A stretch of 64,000 bases of DNA, taken from the NCBI GenBank assembly GCA_019973155.2, contig BPQB01000017.1:186001-250000 (forward strand), written 5' to 3'. Shown one piece after another: positions 1-10,143 of the stretch (positions are counted from its first letter, which is position 1; every line of letters begins with the position of its first letter). The notes below the pieces were generated by a model that worked only from the letters and a program-made list of their open reading frames with translations, ran no database searches and was not told the origin of the DNA. Origin of the DNA: Phanerochaete sordida (Eukaryota > Basidiomycota > Agaricomycetes > Polyporales > Phanerochaetaceae). Position numbers and translations under genes: made by a program.

Positions 1-705
1 GTCCGTTCCCGAAGCCGTCTCGTGCACCGACGGCTTGGGCGGTGGGCGGAGAGAGTATGTTCCGTAGCTACCATCTCACTGTAACAGAATTTACGGCAGC
101 CTTGGAGCGTGTGGCATGGGGAAGGCAGATGGGCGGAGATGCGACAGCAGCCGGCCAGCAACGGCTTGTCCGAGCTGCGCAGCGAAGCGGACGCCCGGTG
201 CGTCTTCACGTTTGCCGCGCGGCTTGCCTGTCTTCCAAACTCTGAGTTTACAGGTTCCGGGAAGTTCTGCACATTCTGTGACGCCTCCGGTTGCGTTCAT
301 TGATGACTGGACGCAGACGGCACATGGGCAGGTACGTACCTTGGAAGCTCAGACTGCTTTCGGATGAGCAGCGTGCTGCGGTTGGTTTCTACCGAGATAA
401 TTTAGTCAGGCAAGAGAGGCACTGAAGAGATTTATTTTGGCAGTGCCAAATACCATGCCCAGACAAGTCAGAAAATCCCGTAAGCCTGGAAGTGGACGAG
501 GTCACGGTAGGGGACGACAGATAAAGGCAAGGCAAAGGAGCTCATATGTCGGACGTGTGCGCATTACTGACCGTGGGAGATCCAAAATGTTACTCAGTAA
601 CCAAAGCGAGAAATTGGCCCACTTCTCATCCTGACCACCATCCCTGCACGCTTCCCTACCAGGAATACTGAAACTGATACTGCTTGAATATCTCCGTTCA
701 TACAT
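1..705. other. Left-edge region without a supported gene
   Basis: Only short overlapping ORFs of up to about 83 codons occur on both strands. None has a recognisable domain, and no exon chain could be built. The stretch serves as the 3' flank of the minus-strand DUF1349 gene that ends at 706. Confidence 0.4.
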
Positions 706-1323
706 TCAATCGTGTTCAAACCCCTCGAAGAACACCGTCAGCTTTTCCCCGTCATCCTCTCCGAGCGGCGTCGGCCTCGCAGCGTACGTCCCGACGCGCA
801 TCTCGCCCTCGTGCTCGAACGCCCAGGTCACCTCCCGGATCGGTACCTCGTCGCGCACGCCGTCACGGACGACGTACACGAACAGCGACGATCCCTTTCC
901 GTCCACCACGTTGACGGCTTCGCGCTCGAGCTCCAGGGTTACGCCCGTCTCCGGGCCCTCCGACGCGAGCGGCGTGAGACTCCAGTCGGACCACTCGCGA
1001 GCTGCGACGACGCTGACGTTGGGTCGCTCGTGGAAGAACTCGATGCCCGCCTTCATCCAGAACCGCCCTGCGACGCTGCCCTGCGCTGCGTCTCCCTCCC
1101 CGTCTCCCGCGGTCGCTGACCCCGAAGGCCCTGGGAACACGACAAAGAGCCCGCCTTGGTCGTAGAGCCGTTCCCAGCGCGCGCGAACGGTGACCCGGGC
1201 GCGATGGAAAGTGCGCGAGTCGAAGCTTGTAAGGCGGGTCGGTGCGTTCGCGGTGTCGAGCGCAGGCGGCTTGCGCCAGAAGTCGGTCTTGGGCGCGGCG
1301 GAGAGGGTGTACGGGTGGGACAT
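706..1323 (-). CDS. DUF1349 / concanavalin A-like domain protein
   Basis: A single-exon gene of 205 codons. The start is placed at the ATG whose product begins MSHPYTL, because the upstream in-frame extension to 1536 looks like non-coding 5' sequence and lacks family similarity. The product carries the layout of the DUF1349 family (regulation-of-enolase-1 type, concanavalin A-like jelly roll): an early 'TDFWRKPP' motif, 'GGLFVVFP', 'WMKAGIEFFHERPNVSVV', then 'REWSDWSL' and a C-terminal 'EHEGEMRVGTYAARP' strand region. This fits the usual ~200-residue length. Members are small cytosolic proteins, probably binding carbohydrate or a metabolite, and no enzymatic residues are known. The glutamate/glycine-rich loop near residues 60-70 is an insertion. 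Family assignment is from recognised motifs; function is not known. Confidence 0.8.
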   Translation of the reverse strand: MSHPYTLSAAPKTDFWRKPPALDTANAPTRLTSFDSRTFHRARVTVRARWERLYDQGGLFVVFPGPSGSATAGDGEGDAAQGSVAGRFWMKAGIEFFHERPNVSVVAAREWSDWSLTPLASEGPETGVTLELEREAVNVVDGKGSSLFVYVVRDGVRDEVPIREVTWAFEHEGEMRVGTYAARPTPLGEDDGEKLTVFFEGFEHD

Positions 1324-1493
1324 TGTGGTGAGTGGTCTGTGGAATACCTTGCGGACCGTTAGGTTTATACCAGAGCAGATGCCAAGGCAAGAGTCGTGTG
1401 GGAGCCGCAGCGGTGCTGACCGAGGATATGCCGGTCGCGCCGGGCAATTCAACCCTCGAGGCCCATAGGCCGGTACGCCACCTTTTGCATGAC

Positions 1494-1967
1494 TCACTGA
1501 CCGTTGTAGACTTCCAGGAATATCACGGCCACGCATTTGCTGAAGTCAGGTCCCTCCGGCTTCCGCGACTCACGACCGCAGAACTCAGCGAACTCACAGA
1601 CAGCGTGCTGGTTGCCTTTCGCTCTGCATCGACAGCAGGCACTCGAACAGCCGAGCGGCGACGCGTCCCAGTCCGTTTCTGACTTCACGTAGGGCTGCCC
1701 AGGAGGACCCTCGTCAATGCTGCCAAAGGCTGTCTGGACTGGCTCGTGTATAACACCGTACAGACGTCCGTCAAAGCGCGCATCGACCTGAACTGGCCCA
1801 TCCCTGCTGAGAAAGATGGTGACGGGTCTCGTTTGGTACGCTGAACGCTTGCGCGGCTTTGTCGAAAAGCTCGTCTGGCCTAGATCTTCCGATGGGTCAG
1901 AGCAAGTCGTCCGGCGTAATATGGACTTGAGCGACGTCTTCCGCTCTGCAACGGTTTGCCGTGCCAA
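1494..1967 (-). CDS. Hypothetical cysteine-containing ORF
   Basis: An open frame of 157 codons. No domain is recognised. The N-terminal third is basic and serine/threonine-rich. The C-terminal half carries a cysteine cluster (CSSACCRC, then two more cysteines within 20 residues), which might bind metal or be an exon read through an intron. It lies upstream of, and on the same strand as, the DUF1349 gene. Codon use and length are compatible with either a real small gene or a chance ORF in GC-rich DNA. Confidence 0.3.
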   Translation of the reverse strand: MARQTVAERKTSLKSILRRTTCSDPSEDLGQTSFSTKPRKRSAYQTRPVTIFLSRDGPVQVDARFDGRLYGVIHEPVQTAFGSIDEGPPGQPYVKSETDWDASPLGCSSACCRCRAKGNQHAVCEFAEFCGRESRKPEGPDFSKCVAVIFLEVYNGQ

Positions 1968-2063
1968 ATCCGTACGTCTAGTGGGTTTTCACGAAATGTA
2001 TACTACCGCTGCTCGAGATTGTTCAGGATTCGGACTTCAAATATATCCTTGCATTTCACCTCA

Positions 2064-2498
2064 TTACAGCGCCCGGACCAGATCGCTGCACTCAAGGAGA
2101 TCCAGGGTGAGCAGCGGGCGTGGGTCTGCGTGCAGACCCGCAAGGCACCAATCGCCGCGGCGGGAGACACCGTAGGCGCGCGTCCGCTTGACGTTGCCTT
2201 TGCCCTCGTCGGTCAGGTACAGTTGCCGCCGCTGAAGGGCCCCTGGTGCCCTGCCCGACTCTGGGAAGGAATGGTGAGCATTCCTGTTCGGTATACAGTG
2301 CACGCGCACACATGTAGTCTGACTCAGTCGTATGTAGCCCCTGCTACATGCCTGCGCGCGCACGTAATTTACAGAGGGCATGAAGCTCGCAAGGCCATGC
2401 GACCTGTGAGGCAGCCTCAGCACTCCACGATAGCGGCGGACCATCTCGAATCTGTCGTCAGGAACGAGCAGTCGCAGTGCCTGCATGAAGGACCTCAC
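2064..2498 (-). CDS. Hypothetical ORF, possibly two exons
   Basis: An open minus-strand frame of 144 codons that reads divergently from lectin gene 1. The middle part, roughly 2270-2385, looks intron-like: it contains a GTAAAT donor-like site and an acceptor-like TCAG about 50 nt later. The flanking parts are more protein-like, with many aliphatic and basic residues. No domain is recognised, so it is reported only as a possible gene. Confidence 0.22.
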   Translation of the reverse strand: MRSFMQALRLLVPDDRFEMVRRYRGVLRLPHRSHGLASFMPSVNYVRAQACSRGYIRLSQTTCVRVHCIPNRNAHHSFPESGRAPGALQRRQLYLTDEGKGNVKRTRAYGVSRRGDWCLAGLHADPRPLLTLDLLECSDLVRAL

Positions 2499-2567
2499 AC
2501 CGGCGTGCGCTGGACGCCGATGTCAACCTCGACAGGTAGACAGGCACGCGTACCTTGAAGTGGGAAA

Positions 2568-2575
2568 TATAAAAT
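2568..2575 (+). promoter_or_regulatory. TATA box of lectin gene 1
   Basis: The sequence TATAAAAT lies about 67 nt upstream of the ATG at 2635, in a locally AT-rich stretch. This is the distance expected for a core promoter in filamentous fungi. Confidence 0.55.
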
Positions 2576-2634
2576 ACTGCTCGAACCGTTGCTGCAACTA
2601 GAATACCCTCTCCTTTGCTGTTACTCTGAGCACC

Positions 2635-5600
2635 ATGCCTCTTCAAGTGGTGAGTCTCTCACCGCCTACTTCGTTCGACTTCCTGACACGCGTGACAGAG
2701 AACTACCACACTCTCGACCGCCGTCACGGCAAGCGGAATCCGCTGCTACACGAAGACGGCTGACGGCGAAGTGCGCGAGGCGCGCCATGAGGCGACCGAC
2801 GCCGAGCTCGTCGCAGCAATTGAGTCTGGGAATCTCGACGTCGCGAAGCAGGACAAGGATTGGCTCCCGGGTGCGTGGCCAAGCTCGCGCGCATTTCACG
2901 ATAGGCTGACTTTGCATGCAGGCCTTCTACGGTTTCACTGCAGCCCAAACAGCAGTCTGTGTGCTCTAGCAGTACGTATACATATCTCCTCGAAGGGCAC
3001 CACCATCTCACTCGCATGACAGTGGGGTCAGAATGAGCAGGCGATCTTCTACCAGGCCGAAGACTACACCCTGCGCCTCAAGCGCCGTGGTCCGCAGGGC
3101 TGGGTCGACACCGACTTCGAGCAGAAGGACGTCCTTCCCGGTACCAATCTCGCAGAAATGCACTCTGCAAATGGGAATCGACTCGTCGTCATCTACCAGA
3201 GCGCAGACGGATGGGTCTACTACCGGTTCGTCTGGGTCTGTCTGTTCCACGACACAGGCTGATCAACTTTGTGATAGCTGCGCGGACAACTGGAAGTGGG
3301 ATACCGCCGCCATTCGCATATGTGAAGCTGCACCTTGCACGGGCATCGCTGCCACGTCATGGAACGGTACGTGTGAGCTACCGTACCGAACGTCCAGTGC
3401 TGACGTCCCTGTTAGATCTCGCGTCAGCACGCTTGTATTTTCAGGATGATAAATATGTCATCCGTGAATACCTTGGCAGCTTCAGCAAAGAATGGTGCGT
3501 GGTCCGCCCGTGCAGGGTCTAATTTGACAGCTAACGGACTTCGATGCAGGCGTCCGGTCGACGGTTTCGAGCTCAAGTACAAGACAGCGGTCGGCGATAT
3601 CACCGCTATCTCTTGGGAGGACGGAGACGTCAATGTCCGGTGATTGCCTTCCTTGAGCACCTCTCTCGGATGCAAGCTAATACGAGCTACAGGCTATACC
3701 TGCAAGACGACGATGACGCGATCATCGAGTGGATTAACGAAGGCAAGGGCTGGAAAAAGTGCGCGCTCTATCGCTTTTCTGCTCTTTTACCGACTGACAC
3801 ATTGTCCAGGGGTGCTTTCACCGCAGCATCACTGCCCGAGGCCGACATTACCGCCTACGTGCGAAACGCATCCTCGTCTACTGCACGATGCATCAACGTG
3901 ATGTGGACAGGCCAGGATCAGGTGTGTGTCTCCGCGACCGCGTAAATCTTCTGTACGTACTGACTCGAGGCACAGATGCTCTACCAACGCGTACGCCCAC
4001 TCGCGCACAATGCGTGGCTGGAGCCGACCGCCATCGCAAGCCTTACGGGCTCAGATACGAGTGTAGGACGCTGGGCCGGCGCACACTTCTCGGACAATCA
4101 CCCGGGAATCGACGAGCGGCGCATCACCAAGGTCGTCACCAGCGTGGAGACAGCGCTGTGCGGCTTGCAGCTTGAGTACGACGACGGTAGCTCAAGCGCG
4201 TGGCACGGCGGGCAGACCGGCGACCGCAAGGAATTTGTGGTCCGCGCGGGCGAAGAGATCACTCGGGTACTCGTGGCGGCGGACGACGAGAGCGTTCAGG
4301 GCGTGCAATTCGTGACATCGAAGGGTGAGTGCTACCTAGCTTTGCTTGTTTCGGTGCTGATGCGTACTTCGTGCAGGCGTGGCTTCACCGTGGTTCGGCA
4401 CGGAGTGCGCGGAGCCGATCGTCTGGGAGTACAGAGGTCATGCCCTCGCAGGCTTCATGGGCACCAGCGACGCGCACATCAACGGACTCAAAGTACGTTA
4501 TTAAGCTCGTAGTCTCCCGCACCCCACTGACCTCGTCAAAGCCGTTCTGGTCGACGCGCATCCCGACGGCGACAGACCTCACTCTCGACGAGACCGCGCG
4601 GCTTGTCGAGCGCATCGGCGCGGACATCGACGCCTCGCAAATACGCATCGATGGCCTGCGCAAGCGCTCCGTGGCCTACGAGCATGAAGCTCAGGAAGCT
4701 CTCCGCTCGCCCGCGGACGCTGCTGTCGGCGCCGTCGCGCGTTTCGTCGCGGGCGTCGAGTACCTGCACGAGCTGAACGTGCTCGACTCGGCCGCGCGGG
4801 ATGCTGGCAAGCCTGCACTCCCGGGCCGTGCGGAGGACATCGCGACGAACGTGAAGAGGTGCCAAGACGAAGCGGCTGCGGTGGCGGCGTTGTTCAAGGT
4901 CCTGGCTGGCGCGGCGGCGAAGCTGGTCCCGGAAGGCGAGAAGGTGCGAGCTATCGTCTGGCGTTGCGAAGGTGTTTGCGTTGACGACGGTCGTACAGAT
5001 TGACCAGGGGACAGCGAAAGAGAAGGACAGTGCGGAAGTGCGGGAGCGTGCTCTGGCGGACGTCCAAAAGGCAGCGATGTCGTTCAAGCTCGAAGCGGTC
5101 AAGAAACAGAAATCCCTAGAGTGAGTCTCCTACCGGGTTTGATAACAGCTAGCGTTGATCCATGGATGATCTCAGGGCGGAGCGTGCCAATATCGAGGCG
5201 AAATTGAGAGCAGCTGAGCAGGAAAGCGAGAAGCACTTGAAGGACCTCGTCCAGAAACAGTCGCGCAAGGTAGCTGTTTCGCTTCTTTGTCCGTGAAATC
5301 TTCTGACTCAAGCTTTTCAGGACTTTTGGGACAAACGGACCCTGGGGCTGAACAACTGGCTCGACCCCTTCGGCATGAAGCACGGGATCGACAAGACTTC
5401 GAAAAGTCTGGCATCCGCGCGCACCGCTGCCGCCATTGCCTCCGCGAACTACTTCGCAGCCGGAGAAGCTGTCGCGCTCGTCGACGCCGAGCTGAAGAGG
5501 ATCGAGCAGCTTGCCGCCGCCGCTCAGGCGCACCACAGCAGCCTCGATGCAGTTGTGGGCGCCATGGGCGGCCTCGTCGCGCAGACTCGCGCGCTGGCGC

Positions 5601-5827
5601 AGACTGCAGCGGACCTGCAGGTGCTTATGGAAAAGATGCACGCCGAGGCCGAGGAGCTCGACGACCAGCACACTGCGGAGACGTTCGCTCGCGAGCTACT
5701 TGATATCGTCAAGCTGGCACAGGGATCCAAGTTCCTCAGCGCTGTTATGCGTGACAGGGCGGTCGAATTTGAGACGACTGTGTCGAGGATTTTGGGCACC
5801 CAGATGGACCACGCTGTCGTTGCTTGA
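2635..5827 (+). CDS. Tripartite lectin 1: fucose-lectin-like propeller, jacalin-like domain, helical C-terminus
   Basis: A multi-exon gene. Exons 2635-2649, 2699-2870, 2922-2971 and the exon starting at 3023 keep one frame; the last exon is 5321-5827. The N-terminal ~330 residues carry repeated blade signatures of fungal fucose-specific-lectin type propellers (FYQAEDYTLRL, LYFQDDKYVIREY, LYLQDDDDAIIEW). Residues encoded by about 3976-4500 match the jacalin-like fold ('LEYDDGSSSAWHGG', 'GEEITRVLVA', a 'VQFVTSKG' strand, 'GFMGTSDAHINGLK'). The remaining ~400 residues are predicted coiled or helical, rich in Ala, Glu, Lys and Gln, with a small hydrophobic patch (AVVGAMGGLV). There is no signal peptide, as is common for fungal cytosolic lectins. 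The short first exon (5 codons) recurs in both paralogues. Sugar binding is inferred from the families. A membrane-active role for the helical part is speculation. It is the most diverged of the three copies. Confidence 0.75.
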
Positions 5828-7124
5828 AGCTCGCTGTTGAAGCATCGGATTATGTCGCATGATACTCGAGATATCTCTACAGTTTCTCTTCCACACCATA
5901 AACTCGCCTAACAGCTATGCTATATAAGTTCTGCGATTATCTTGCCCTTTTCGTACGAGTATACGCTCGATTGTTCGAGCTCGATTAGCGCCTCAGGGTC
6001 TGATGTAACTCATTTCGTGACTGATGGTGACCAGCGTGATACATTCGGCGGGTAACTCTCCGTGTGACTACGATAATGTTTCTAGCCCCGCTGATGGCGT
6101 TCACAGGCGTCGGGCGGGCGTCGGGCGTCGGGATCCCGCCCTCATGGTACAGTGCGCGCTCTGTGCGCCGTAAACCTGGCGCATAAAATACGCATAAATT
6201 TGTGAAAGCCCTCCTACACGATAATGCCAGATTAAAGCCCTAGTTGAGGCAACAGAGCAGGAAATAAGAGCATAACAAGCCGAAGTATTGCCCTTCAGCC
6301 CCATTTCCGGAGGTCCTTGATGATTTACACAAGTACAGAGCTCGCCAGGGTCTATTTGCGCCAGATGCTTACAGGATTGACGACATCAAGAGTGGCTGCT
6401 TATGTTCAACGTCGAGCCGGCCAAGCATTTACATAGTGCAAGCCATTCTATCATAAGGGGAGCTAATAACCTGCACTCACTGTGCTGTAATATATTGCCA
6501 AGCCCTTTGATAGGACAGAAAGGTATCTACTGACGTCTACCGAGCTATGTAGTATCACACAGGAAGCCGCTCTGGCGGTAAAGGGTTTCCGGGGTCCAGT
6601 GCTAGCGGTCCTAACATCCTGTGCATTCATGTACTCTAGTAGTGTAGCATCAGCTCAGAGAGACGGCTCCAGGTAAGAGATAAGTAGCTTAGCTGTAGTA
6701 TACTGTGTAATTAATCGACGGAGGTGCGGTGGCCAATATCTTCTTCAAGTTCGGCGCGAAGGGCGGGACGGTTGCCCAAAATGGCAATGCATGGCGGGCG
6801 GAGAGGTCTAAGCAGTCTCTGCGCCGTGAGTCATCGCAGTGGGCTAGTTTTCTCTAAAATCTAGCCCTATAGCATATCTAAGCTCACTCTCAGCCCCTAC
6901 AAAAGCTATATACGTGTAATTACCGGCCATACTGCCCGCCCGACTCTTGGCGCCCATCCCGACGCAGCCGCCGCAATGGGATGGAAGTTCAAAGTCCGAC
7001 GAGGGTGCCCCTAGAGTAAGGGCACCGGAATCAGCCGGGCGCTGCGTTACCAGGTCACGGAGGCGCTGGCGGCGCCAATCGAACTCGAACAATCGAGTGG
7101 TCACTCTTTTCGTACACAAACTGT
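5828..7124. other. Intergenic region, AT-richer
   Basis: It lies between the end of lectin 1 and the end of the DUF6535 gene, which converge. No exon-like frame or domain is visible. A short tandem of GTCGGGCG-type units occurs around 6107-6132. Base composition is clearly lower in GC than the coding neighbours. Confidence 0.5.
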
Positions 7125-10100
7125 TTACTGCGGTCTGCAACCGAGCTCTCCGTCGCTGTCGGTGACCTCGATGGTCTTCTTCACGCGTGGTCCCCCATGT
7201 GCTCTGCCTGCCCCCTCGCTGCTCCCTTCGCCTTTCTTGCTTTGAGCGACCGCTTGCTGTACGGCCATCTTGGAGGTACGGTCGCGGAGTGCGCTGCGAA
7301 GATTGTCATCGATGGAATGTGTGCTCGACGCATCCGAGTCAGCATCAGCATCCTCGGCGTGGTCTTCGCTGGCCGGATTCATCGGCTTCTTCCCGCGTGC
7401 GGTACGCGTGCGCTGCGTCTTTATTTTGCGGTCGGTGTTGATCCCTAGCCCTTTTGCTACCGAGCGTACAGACGTCTTCAATGCGGGGTTCCGCAGGGCA
7501 CGGCGCAAGGTATCGTCTATGGAAGATGCGCTTGAAGAATCCGAACCTGGGTCGACCGCATCTGCAGTAGGCCACGAAGGGGATGGTACGTCACCTTCCT
7601 CCTTCTCTCTCTCCTCCTGAAGACGCTGGAGACAGGGATAATCCGCGATGTCATCGGGTGTAATGAAGAGTCCAAGCGATTTGACGATGTTGTCCGGAAA
7701 GTGTGTGTTTTGGTGAGGAGACCGAGACATTGCGTAGTTCTCATCGGCTTCAATGGACCCTATGAGCGTGAGGCACTCGCCTGCGAGCCATCTGTCCTCC
7801 TTCAAGACATCATCGGGCCCGATAGGTGTTAGCGTCGACCACCACGGATCGTACTTGGTCGTCTTCCATTTCTCCAGCCGCCAATAGGTCCGCAGGGCGC
7901 CACTGATGGCCTCCCACAGTTTTGCCCATTGGTCGGAATCTGGTGCCTGTGCAGGAGGGATATAGTCTGACTTCTGCTGCAAGGGTGGGAGTTGCTGTTT
8001 GTCTTTGATGAATCGAATGTAGAGCCGGATGTGTAGAGCGCAGAACCGAACAGCGTCAATAACGCTTCTGAACCGTTTAAACTGGTCCGTCTGAAGTCCC
8101 GATGCGTCTTCTGTGGAGTGACGAATTATCTGTGCCTGATCTGAACGCGTGGGTGAGCATTTTTTTACCCATTCGAATGCGGAGGCACTCACCATTACTT
8201 TCAGCAAATGCTTCTACAGCAAGTTCCAAAATACGTGCTCGCGACTCCCGCGACTCTTTGGGATGCTGCTCGATCCGCGTGAGGTGTACAAGGGCTCGGT
8301 AACTCCAGCTTCTGGCAGACCAGGTTGCGGCAAGGATGCTCGACACCTCGGACCATACGCCCAGTTGTTCTGGATATGTGACCATCACAGCAAACGCCTC
8401 TTCCGTCCCGTAAATCCTGCTTTTTAGGGACCAGCGGAAAATATCACAGAGGAATATTCCGATGTCTTGCAAGATAGGCATCGCATGCTGATCATGGAAC
8501 AGCTCCGGCGTCTGGACCAGCAGCGGAAACAGTAGCCGCCTGGGATCGTCTGGGACCTCTTGAGGATTGAACTGCAGGAGCTCCACGTACAGATAGAGAA
8601 TCGGCAGCACGTATTCTTGCTTGTCGTCGGTACCGCGCCCATACAGCGGGCCCAGCCGTTTGGCTATCGGACGGAACACAAAGGGTTCCTCTCCAGTTCG
8701 AGGATGGACCCATTTCGCGAGAGCCAACGTATCGCTAATCTCGGAGCTATCCGCAATGAGCTCATGGAGGTAGTGGGCCGCGGGGGCGGATAGATGGTAT
8801 GGCGAGGTCGACATGAGAAGAAGCGCGGTCTTGTAGAGCCAGTCAGGACTAGAAGCACGCAATGGCCCCGCTGGATGACCTCGGCTTGCGAGCTCAACGA
8901 TGATATCGATGAACATTTCCCATGTACGGTACGGTAAGAATGATAGGTCAGGGATCGAGCGTAGGCGCTCCTGGCGGAGGTCCATGGTGTCTGGCCCACC
9001 ACGGCTGATGAGTAGCTCGACGACAAAAGAGAGCGATTGAGCGGGGTCGAGCCGCTGCTTGAGTGCGTCCCACATCGTCGGAATGAGGGTGTCGTCTGAC
9101 ATCAGAATGTCAATGGCAAGAAGCAGGTCCTTGTCATCTTGCTCGGCAGATACGACCTTGTCCTCCTCCTCTGTCGCCTCTACTAGCAGCTCGTGTCCCA
9201 GCATAGACCGGGCCTTCACCGTATCGCCAGTCACAAGGGCGTTTAGTAAGGAGCGTATCTTCATCGTGAGGTGGGTCCGTATGAGCTGCATGATGGACTT
9301 CAGCAGCGGCATTTTGTATGGGCATCGAGGGGAGATCAACGGCGCCAAGGTCGTCGCTATGAGAAAGAATGCCCAGCCCGACACGAGAGGGATGCTCGTG
9401 AGGCCCATGCGCTCGTCGACTTGCGACGTGAAGACGCATAGTCCGATGAAGAAGAGACCGAGGGAGATTTGGAGGAGCATGGGAAGAACGGCCGCGATCT
9501 CGAAGACTTTCCACTTGTCCAGACCCGCCTTGCGATATTGATGCGCGCGCAGGCGCTGCTGAGGTGTTCTGTACTGGACGGCGACGAACTCTCGGAGCCA
9601 TTGCTTGACGAGCATGCTCAAAGATGCCGCCGCTAGACTGATGATGAGGCTTGCGAACCAGAGTCCGTTGACGCGCAGAGCCCAGATCGGAGCGACGAAC
9701 AGGGGAGGAGGGGAGGAGGGCTGTGCCGTGGAGTTGATTGAACTGGATGTGATCGTGTAGCTCTGCGTTTGCACTGCGATACGCTCGAGCAGGCCAATCA
9801 TTTGATCGTTTGGGTTGGGCTGGAGAGCGGTATAGGATTCGATGTTGAAGGCGGACAATACGGCAGAGTACAGACCGGCCTGTCGTACATATTTCAGCAT
9901 AGAATTGTAGACAACGTTCAGCACTCACAAACACTAGAAGAGTGTCGATGTCCTCTTTACAGTCGTGTACCTTGTCTTCGTCGATCTCGCGCACCGAGTT
10001 TGCCATCCTTTGCCAACCCGTTGGGGGTAGTACTTCGACATAGCGTACGCCGACGCCAGGGGCCTGCGGACCAAGATACGCTGAGATACATGTGTAAATA

Positions 10101-10143
10101 TGACCCCATGCTGGGTACCCACAGAGGGATCGTCTCGCGCCAT
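7125..10143 (-). CDS. DUF6535 domain membrane protein
   Basis: Four exons are proposed: 10143-10123, 10063-9929, 9879-8193 and 8140-7125. Introns are 59, 49 and 52 nt, with in-frame joins giving 952 residues. The DUF6535 signature is clear at the N-terminus: 'WQRMANSVREIDEDKV', 'KEDIDTLLVF', then after an intron 'AGLYSAVLSAFNIESY' and 'LQPNPND'. The domain's membrane segments follow ('LWFASLIISLAAASLSMLVKQW', 'LPMLLQISLGLFFIGLCVF', 'GWAFFLIATTLAPLISP'). The following ~500 residues resemble the helical solenoid tails seen in this Agaricomycete-expanded family. The C-terminus is polar and contains a two-fold internal repeat. The first 7-codon exon is less certain; translation could start at the later ATG at 10006. 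Function is unknown; the family is often found in accessory, possibly allorecognition-related, regions. Confidence 0.8.
7200..7545 (-). repeat. Two-fold protein repeat in the DUF6535 tail
   Basis: Within the last exon, a unit built as acidic run, Ser-rich linker, 'SIDDTLRRALRN' and a basic helix is followed about 60 codons later by 'SIDDNLRSALRD' with the same surroundings. The unit is about 35-40 residues long and is separated by a basic linker with an RTRTARGKK motif, which may act as a nuclear-localisation-like or membrane-proximal basic stretch. Confidence 0.6.
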
